This document shows, one piece after another, positions 1 to 7,792 of a DNA stretch of 7,792 nt. The translations under genes and the position numbers were made by a program. The DNA comes from a bacterium HR41 (GTDB lineage: Bacteria > Actinomycetota > Thermoleophilia > Solirubrobacterales > Thermoleophilaceae). The notes beneath the pieces were generated by a model, which was not told the origin of the DNA, ran no database searches, and saw nothing but the letters and a program-made list of their open reading frames with translations. Every line of letters begins with the position of its first letter. Within the stretch, counting starts at the first letter, position 1. The DNA lies in assembly GCA_002898855.1 (NCBI GenBank), contig BEIR01000048.1:1-7792 (forward strand). The letters run 5' to 3'.

Positions 1-3800
<3,800 letters not shown>

Positions 3801-3802
3801 CG

Positions 3803-3817
3803 AGGAGGAGGCCTCCC
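3803..3817 (-). promoter_or_regulatory. gltB Shine-Dalgarno buried in a hairpin
   Basis: On the minus strand, GGGAGG (3817-3812) lies 11 nt before the gltB ATG and is the only good Shine-Dalgarno there. It is followed by a CCT triloop (3811-3809) and then CCTCCT (3808-3803), which pairs with all six bases of the Shine-Dalgarno: five Watson-Crick pairs and one G-U. The hairpin ends 2 nt before the start codon. The pairing is read directly from the sequence. A role in controlling translation is inference, since a short stem can be opened by ribosomes. Confidence 0.5.
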
Positions 3818-3905
3818 GCTGGCTTTCCTGCGCGGACAGCGGGGCCAGCAAAGGGTACCAGCGGCCTTTTCGCTGCAGCTGGCGCCGCGACCCGCCGCGG
3901 AGCGC

Positions 3906-3911
3906 TAGGGT
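3906..3911 (+). promoter_or_regulatory. Putative -10 element (TAGGGT) for the ParA-like gene
   Basis: TAGGGT fits the actinobacterial TAnnnT -10 pattern and would place transcription start near 3918, giving a leader of about 22 nt. There is no recognisable -35 at the usual distance. The same element in nearly the same form precedes the next two forward genes, which is the main support. The start itself has only GGAG at 3934-3937, 2 nt from the ATG, which is too close for a normal Shine-Dalgarno. Confidence 0.4.
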
Positions 3912-3922
3912 CGGCACAATTG

Positions 3923-3934
3923 CGAGCGCGCTCG
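3923..3934. promoter_or_regulatory. 12-bp perfect palindrome before the ParA-like gene
   Basis: CGAGCGCGCTCG is a perfect inverted repeat located between the predicted transcription start and the ATG at 3940, so a protein bound here would block transcription or initiation. In G+C-rich DNA, short palindromes like this arise by chance quite often, so an operator role is only a possibility. Confidence 0.25.
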
Positions 3935-3939
3935 GAGCG

Positions 3940-4836
3940 ATGGCGAAAGTCGTAACGATCCTCTCACAGAAGGGCGGTACCGGCAAAACGACGACGGTCC
4001 GCACGCTCGCCGACTGCTACCGCCGTAGCGGCGCCCGCGTGCTGTGCGTCGACCTCGACCCGCAGGGCAACCTGTCGGACTACTTCGACGTTCCGCCCGA
4101 CGCCCAGCCGACCGTGGGCGAGGTGTTGACCGGCCAGGCCAAGGCGCGCGATGCCGTCCACGGCGACGTGCTGCCGGCCAACCTCGGTCTCGCCGAGGCC
4201 GAGATCGTGTTGAGCGGAAAGATGGGCCGCGAGCTGATGCTGCGGCGGGCCCTCAAGGACCTGCGCCGAAGCTACGACCTGGTGCTCGTCGACTGCCCGC
4301 CCTCGCTCGGCCTTTTGACCGTCAACGCGCTAGTCGCAGCCGACTACGCGCTGGTGACGAGCGCCGCCGAGTACTTCTCGTTGCAAGGCGTCGAACAGGC
4401 GCTCGAAGTGGTCGAGCTGGCGCGCGACAACTTGAACGAGGAGCTCGCCTGGGTCGGCGTCGTCCTGAACATGGCCGACATGCGTCTCGTCCACGCCCGC
4501 GAGGCGCTCGCCCAGCTGCGCGAGAGCTTCGGCGACAAGGTATTCGACGCGATCATCCGCCGCTCTGTGCGCTACGCGGAGTCGGCCGAACGGGGCATTT
4601 CGATCCTCGAATACGCTCCCGATCTCGGCGTCGACTACGTCGATCTTGCGGTCGAGCTTGCGCGCCGCATCGACTTCGAGGCGCCGGTGCGACGACTGCG
4701 TGCCTTGCGGCGCGAGCTCGCTGAGGGCAGCGGCGCGGCGGGCGATACCTCGACGAACGAAGGCGCGGCTGCCAGCGCCGACAGCGGCCACGCGGCCAGT
4801 TCGAAGCGCACAGCACCTGCCCGCACCAAACGCTAG
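3940..4836 (+). CDS. Soj/ParA-type P-loop ATPase, orphan
   Basis: A 298-residue member of the ParA/MinD-type deviant Walker ATPases, which dimerise on ATP, bind DNA non-specifically and position cargo such as a ParB-bound origin. The deviant Walker A is KGGTGKTT, with signature Lys11 and P-loop Lys16. Walker A' is DLDPQGN (38-44). Walker B is LVLVDCPPS with Asp118. IRRSVRYAESAERGISILEY matches the usual Soj C-terminal segment. It begins directly at the ATPase core and lacks the N-terminal helix-turn-helix of plasmid P1-type ParA. The conserved domain ends near residue 253; the last 45 residues are an Ala/Ser/Gly-rich tail ending in a basic cluster (KRTAPARTKR), an unusual extension. I chose the ATG at 3940 because the Walker motif follows at the normal distance; an in-frame extension up to 3778 would run over the intergenic region. 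No parB is adjacent, so the partner and cargo are unknown and I do not assign the chromosomal parA symbol. Confidence 0.9.
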   Translation: MAKVVTILSQKGGTGKTTTVRTLADCYRRSGARVLCVDLDPQGNLSDYFDVPPDAQPTVGEVLTGQAKARDAVHGDVLPANLGLAEAEIVLSGKMGRELMLRRALKDLRRSYDLVLVDCPPSLGLLTVNALVAADYALVTSAAEYFSLQGVEQALEVVELARDNLNEELAWVGVVLNMADMRLVHAREALAQLRESFGDKVFDAIIRRSVRYAESAERGISILEYAPDLGVDYVDLAVELARRIDFEAPVRRLRALRRELAEGSGAAGDTSTNEGAAASADSGHAASSKRTAPARTKR

Positions 4837-4839
4837 GCT
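4834..4839 (+). promoter_or_regulatory. Putative -10 element (TAGGCT) overlapping the ParA stop codon
   Basis: TAGGCT contains the TAG stop codon of the ParA-like gene (4834-4836) and ends 9 nt before the amidase ATG. If used as a -10, transcription would begin around 4846, nearly at the ATG, giving an almost leaderless mRNA. That fits the absence of a Shine-Dalgarno in the 12-bp gap. No clear -35 is present; the alternative is read-through from the upstream gene. Confidence 0.4.
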
Positions 4840-4848
4840 GCGCGCGCT

Positions 4849-6291
4849 ATGGCGAAGCTCAGCTTGCGCCCGGCCGACGAGCTCGCACAGCTTGTCCGCA
4901 GCGGCGAGGTCACTGCCGAGGAACTGCTCGAGGATTGTCTGCAGCAGGTCGATCGCGTCGAACCGCAGATCAACGCCTTCACGCTGATCGACCCCGACCG
5001 CGCCGCCGCCGAGGCGCGCGCGATCAAGCCGGGCGATCCACGCCCGTTCTGCGGCGTGCCGATCGCCATCAAAGACAACGTCGCCGTCGCGGGCTGGCGG
5101 CTGACGTTCGCTTCCGATCTCTTCGGCGACTACAAGCCGAACCACGACGCCTTCCTGGTTCGCCGCCTGCGCGAGGCCGGCTTCGTGGTGATGGGCAAGA
5201 CGAACATGCCTGAGTTCGGGATCCTGCCCGTCACCGGTCCCCGGCGCTTCGGGCCAACGCGCAACCCGTGGGATCTCGCGCGCACCCCGGGCGGCTCGTC
5301 GGGCGGCGCCGCCGCCGCGGTCGCCGCCGGCATGGTGCCAGTCGCGCACGGCAACGACGGCGGCGGTTCGATCCGCATCCCCGCCGCCTGCTGCGGGCTC
5401 GTCGGCTTGAAACCGAGCCGGGGGCGCATCTCGCGCGGACCCGAGGAGGGCGACGACTTCCTCGTCCAGGACGGCGTTCTGACGCGCACCGTCCGCGAGA
5501 CGGCGATGCTGCTCGACGTGCTCGCAGGCTACGAGCCGGGCGACGCCAGCTGGGCACCGCCGCCTCGGGGGACCTTCGCCGCCGCCGCCGAGCGCGATCC
5601 CGAGCGGCTGCGCATCGGTGTCGTCACCAAGCCGCCGCTCCCCACCGAGGTCGACCCGATGGCGCTCGACGCGGTGCGCCGCGCGGCCGACCTTCTCACC
5701 GAGCTTGGTCACGAGGTCTTGGAGGTCGACCCGCCGTGGGGGGAGGTCGATCTTCTGCCCACCTTCACGCGCATCTTCGGCACGCAGATCGCGGCGCTGA
5801 TCGAGCTCGGTCAGCGCATCGGTGGTCGCGAGATCGGGCCCGAGGTGATCGAGCAGCTCTCGCTCGCGGTCTACGAGAGCTCGCGCCAGGGCTCGGGGAT
5901 CGACTTCTTCCTCTCTCTGCTCGAGCTGCAGGGCGCGGCGCGGGCGATCGTGTCGCTCTTGTTCTTCGGCGAGAACCGCCACGACGCCCTGCTCACGCCG
6001 GCGCTCGCGAAGCGGCCCGTGGCGATCGAAGAGATCGACCCGACAAGCGACGATCCCTGGGGCGAGTTCCGCAAGTCGGGCGAGTTCACGCCGTTCACGG
6101 CGGTGTGCAACATCAGCGGCCAGCCCGCGATCGTGCTGCCGCTCTACCAAGGGGACGACGGCTTGCCTTTGGCGGTGCAGCTGATCGGCCCGCCGGCCAG
6201 CGAAGAGCTGTTGCTCTCGCTCGCCGGCCAGGTCGAGCGCGCTGCGCCCTGGCACGACCGCTTCCCCGCCCTCGCGCTCGCCGGCGAGTGA
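4849..6291 (+). CDS. Amidase-signature family hydrolase, NylA-like
   Basis: A 480-residue serine amidase, the normal length for the family, which hydrolyses carboxamides to acid plus amine or ammonia. The Ser-cisSer-Lys triad is complete: Lys75 in IAIKDN, cis-Ser150 in TPGGSSGG, and nucleophile Ser174 in NDGGGSIRIP. The 75- and 24-residue spacings match those I recall for fatty acid amide hydrolase (142/217/241). HGNDGGGSIRIPA and CCGLVGLKPSRGRIS resemble 6-aminohexanoate-cyclic-dimer hydrolases; from memory, NylA also uses Ser150 and Ser174. It is not GatA: the GatA-type sequence after the catalytic lysine is absent (here VAGWRLTFASDLF) and no gatB or gatC is next to it. No signal peptide is seen, so it is cytoplasmic. 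The ATG follows the ParA stop by 12 bp with no Shine-Dalgarno, suggesting co-transcription or a nearly leaderless start. The family is certain; the natural substrate cannot be read from sequence, and a nylon-oligomer activity should not be assumed. Confidence 0.93.
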   Translation: MAKLSLRPADELAQLVRSGEVTAEELLEDCLQQVDRVEPQINAFTLIDPDRAAAEARAIKPGDPRPFCGVPIAIKDNVAVAGWRLTFASDLFGDYKPNHDAFLVRRLREAGFVVMGKTNMPEFGILPVTGPRRFGPTRNPWDLARTPGGSSGGAAAAVAAGMVPVAHGNDGGGSIRIPAACCGLVGLKPSRGRISRGPEEGDDFLVQDGVLTRTVRETAMLLDVLAGYEPGDASWAPPPRGTFAAAAERDPERLRIGVVTKPPLPTEVDPMALDAVRRAADLLTELGHEVLEVDPPWGEVDLLPTFTRIFGTQIAALIELGQRIGGREIGPEVIEQLSLAVYESSRQGSGIDFFLSLLELQGAARAIVSLLFFGENRHDALLTPALAKRPVAIEEIDPTSDDPWGEFRKSGEFTPFTAVCNISGQPAIVLPLYQGDDGLPLAVQLIGPPASEELLLSLAGQVERAAPWHDRFPALALAGE

Positions 6292-6352
6292 CCGCGGCGC
6301 GGGCACGGCCGAGGCACTGCACTGCGAACAGCACCCGCTGGCCGGCGAGGTC

Positions 6353-6381
6353 TCGACAGGACCGTGTGCAAGCGGTAGGGT
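6353..6381 (+). promoter_or_regulatory. Predicted promoter of the penicillin-acylase-like gene
   Basis: TCGACA (6353-6358, five of six bases of TTGACA) is separated by exactly 17 bp from TAGGGT (6376-6381), a TAnnnT-type -10. This is the best promoter in the window. Transcription should begin near 6388, leaving a leader of about 86 nt before the acylase ATG. Confidence 0.55.
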
Positions 6382-6388
6382 CAGCGCC

Positions 6389-6406
6389 GTGGTAGCTACT
6401 GCGTAG
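6389..6406 (+). other. Possible leaderless five-codon mini-ORF (GTG start)
   Basis: GTG GTA GCT ACT GCG TAG begins within about one base of the predicted transcription start and would encode MVATA. Its stop codon lies in the left arm of the downstream hairpin. A start this close to the 5' end suits leaderless initiation, common in actinobacteria, but an ORF this short can easily be chance. Confidence 0.2.
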
Positions 6407-6441
6407 CGAGGCGGGGCTCACCTGCCACGTGCTCGCTGCGC
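6401..6441 (+). promoter_or_regulatory. Hairpin in the acylase 5' leader
   Basis: GCGTAGCGAG (6401-6410) pairs with CTCGCTGCGC (6432-6441) over ten positions with one U-G wobble. Inside it, GGCGGG (6410-6415) can pair with CCTGCC (6421-6426), again with one wobble, around a GCTCA loop; the two stems share G6410. The Shine-Dalgarno begins about 13 nt after the stem, so it is not itself buried. There is no T-run, so this is not a terminator. Function is unknown. Confidence 0.4.
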
Positions 6442-6473
6442 TACACGCACCGGGGAGGGAGGAGCAAGACGCG

Positions 6474-7792
6474 ATGACGACCGCCGCGCGGGAAGCGAAC
6501 GACCGACAGAGGCGAGCTCCCTACGCACGCTTGTGCCGACGCTCGGCCCGGTGGCGCTCGGCGGTGGTGGCGGCGGCGCTAGCCGTTTGCGCCTTCTTCG
6601 CCGGCGGCGGCAGCGCCGCGGCGGCGAGCGACTTCGCGCGCTACATCCTGCCGCCGGGCAACTACGGCGGTCTGCCGACCACAGACGAGTCGACCGACCA
6701 GCTTCCGCTCTACGACGCCCTCACCTACCTGCGCGGCCGCGTCACCCGCGCCGATGTCGTGCGCTACTACCTGCCGATGGACTTCCGGCCGGTCGGCGCG
6801 ACGCGCGTCGAACCAACGCCGAACCCCGACGTGCGCATCGTCTACGACGCCTACGGGATCCCGCACATAACGGGCAAGACCCGCTCGGCTCTGATGTACG
6901 GCGCCGGCTGGGTGATGGCGCGCGACCGGCGCCTTTTGCTCCAGCTCGGCCGCTGGCCGGCGCGGGCAGCGATCCTCGACATCCCCGGCGTCGACGCCTT
7001 CTCGCTTGTGACCAGCGCCACGCCGTTCGAACCGAGCGCCCAAGCCGAAGCGCTGGTGCGAAAGCAGCGCGACCTGATCTTGCGCACCTACGGACGCGAG
7101 GGCCGCCAGCTGTTGCGTGACGGCAGCGACTACGTGCGCGGCATCAACGACTGGTTCCGCGCCCACGGCGGGTTCCCCGACGGCAAGGAGTTCACCGTCT
7201 ACGACGGCATCGCCGTGACCGCCTTCATCGGCTCGATCTTCGGCGCCGGCGGCGGCAGCGAGTACCGCAACGCGATGCTCGCTGCGGCGCTCGAGCGCCG
7301 CTACGGGAAGAGCCGCGGCAAGCGCATCTTCGACGACCTGATGCTGGCGGTCGACCCCGAGTCGCCGACGACGACGCGCCGGCGGTTCGGCTACGGCCCG
7401 CTGACGGGCGGCCGGATCCGCGGCTCGGTGACGCTCGACCCCGGGTCGGTGCAGCTGATCGACGCGCGTCAGGGTCCGCTCGCCCCCGCTCGGGCACGCA
7501 GCAGCGCCGTCGACCCGCCGCGCCGGCGGATGTCGAACTGGCTGCTCGTGTCGCCTAGCCGGTCGGCGAGCCGTCGCACCCTGGCTGTGCAAGGTCCGCA
7601 ACTCGGCTACTTCTATCCCGAGATCGTCTACCAGCAGGAGCTGCGCGGGCCGGGCATCCACGCCCAGGGCATCGCGGCCGCTGGTCTCGGTCTCTACATG
7701 CTGATCGGCCGCACCCGCGACTATGCGTGGAGCCTCACGTCGGCGGGGCACGATGTGCGCGACGTCTACATCGAGCGGCTGTGCGAGCCCGA
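6474..7792 (+). CDS. Penicillin acylase family (peptidase S45) precursor, 3'-partial
   Basis: An exported N-terminal-nucleophile amidohydrolase; the family cleaves acyl side chains from penicillins, N-acyl-homoserine lactones or similar amides after self-processing into two chains. The first 439 residues are present. The ATG follows GGAGGGAGGAG (6454-6464), whose last GGAG is 9 nt away. Residues 1-51 look like a signal peptide with a long Arg-rich n-region, a core AVVAAALAVCAFFA (30-43) and a likely cut after the AAAA run near 51. RIVYDAYGIPHITG (121-134) and GAGWVMARDRRLL (143-155) are alpha-chain motifs. The predicted self-cleavage is Met353/Ser354, making Ser354 the nucleophile in SNWLLVSPSRSAS. 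VQGPQLGYF (372-380) aligns with VNGPQFGWY of E. coli penicillin G acylase. Ala424 matches its oxyanion-hole Ala beta-69, and Asp427 and Asp430 its calcium ligands beta-73 and beta-76. The oxyanion Asn lies past the edge. No stop occurs before the edge. Substrate is unknown. Confidence 0.93.
   Translation, partial: MTTAAREANDRQRRAPYARLCRRSARWRSAVVAAALAVCAFFAGGGSAAAASDFARYILPPGNYGGLPTTDESTDQLPLYDALTYLRGRVTRADVVRYYLPMDFRPVGATRVEPTPNPDVRIVYDAYGIPHITGKTRSALMYGAGWVMARDRRLLLQLGRWPARAAILDIPGVDAFSLVTSATPFEPSAQAEALVRKQRDLILRTYGREGRQLLRDGSDYVRGINDWFRAHGGFPDGKEFTVYDGIAVTAFIGSIFGAGGGSEYRNAMLAAALERRYGKSRGKRIFDDLMLAVDPESPTTTRRRFGYGPLTGGRIRGSVTLDPGSVQLIDARQGPLAPARARSSAVDPPRRRMSNWLLVSPSRSASRRTLAVQGPQLGYFYPEIVYQQELRGPGIHAQGIAAAGLGLYMLIGRTRDYAWSLTSAGHDVRDVYIERLCEP

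Larger units (their letters stand above)
3801..3939. other. Divergent gltB/ParA intergenic region
   Basis: This 139-bp region must carry the promoters of both flanking genes. For gltB the best minus-strand -10 candidate is TACCCT (3857-3852), but no TTGACA-like -35 sits at 16-18 bp from it, so it is weak. An inverted repeat GCTGGC (3818-3823) / GCCAGC (3844-3849) could form a stem in a longer gltB leader. On the plus side it holds a TAGGGT element and a 12-bp palindrome. I see no small gene here. Confidence 0.6.
6292..6473 (+). other. Amidase/acylase intergenic region and acylase leader
   Basis: This 182-bp gap holds, in order, about 60 bp with no recognisable signal, a predicted promoter, a possible mini-ORF, a hairpin and a strong Shine-Dalgarno (within 6454-6464). 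I see no hairpin followed by a T-run after the amidase stop, so no intrinsic terminator can be called. Confidence 0.6.

Noticed and set aside
4849..6291. Assignment of the amidase as GatA (Glu-tRNA-Gln amidotransferase subunit A).
   Set aside because: The region after the catalytic lysine and the NDGGGSIRIPA segment match the NylA-like amidase branch, not GatA, and gatB and gatC are absent nearby.
4330..6306. 658-codon minus-strand frame across the ParA and amidase genes, and a 390-codon one at 6579-7751.
   Set aside because: They span the boundary of, or lie within, well-identified plus-strand genes, have no ribosome-binding site that stands out, and give no recognisable protein.
6277..6350. 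Palindrome CTCGCCGGCGAG at the amidase 3' end and the repeated GCCGGCGAG at 6342-6350 as a terminator.
   Set aside because: The first copy is inside codons of the amidase, the loop would be long, and no T-run follows. Such G+C-rich repeats are expected by chance here.

Overview
The window is very G+C-rich, with almost every third codon position G or C. It carries actinobacterial-looking signals: TAGGGT/TAGGCT -10 elements, one gene start that is nearly leaderless, and a penicillin-acylase paralogue of the type I associate with Thermoleophilia/Solirubrobacterales. My best guess is a chromosomal segment from a high-GC actinobacterium of that class. The phylum is reasonably supported; the class is an inference.

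Layout. Positions 1-3800 (minus strand) hold about five sixths of gltB, the large subunit of glutamate synthase. It is intact from its start codon to the beginning of the C-terminal GXGXG domain, where the window ends. A 139-bp divergent intergenic region (3801-3939) separates it from three plus-strand genes: an orphan Soj/ParA-type ATPase (3940-4836), an amidase-signature hydrolase of the 6-aminohexanoate-cyclic-dimer-hydrolase type (4849-6291), and a secreted penicillin-acylase-family (peptidase S45) Ntn-hydrolase (6474 to the right edge, partial). The ParA and amidase genes are 12 bp apart. The acylase follows a 182-bp gap with its own predicted promoter and a structured 5' leader.

How the genes fit together. 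GltB makes glutamate from glutamine and 2-oxoglutarate. The amidase and the acylase both hydrolyse amides but have unrelated folds, one cytoplasmic and one exported. A loose nitrogen/amide theme is possible, but nothing in the sequence proves a shared pathway, and the ParA-like ATPase does not obviously belong to it. No mobile element, CRISPR array, tRNA or rRNA is visible. The coding content is ordinary housekeeping and accessory metabolism. The most interesting signals are in the non-coding DNA: a hairpin that buries the gltB ribosome-binding site, a repeated TAGG[G/C]T element in front of all three forward genes (in one case overlapping the upstream stop codon), and a hairpin plus possible five-codon mini-ORF in the acylase leader. 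I did not find a convincing new multi-gene system.
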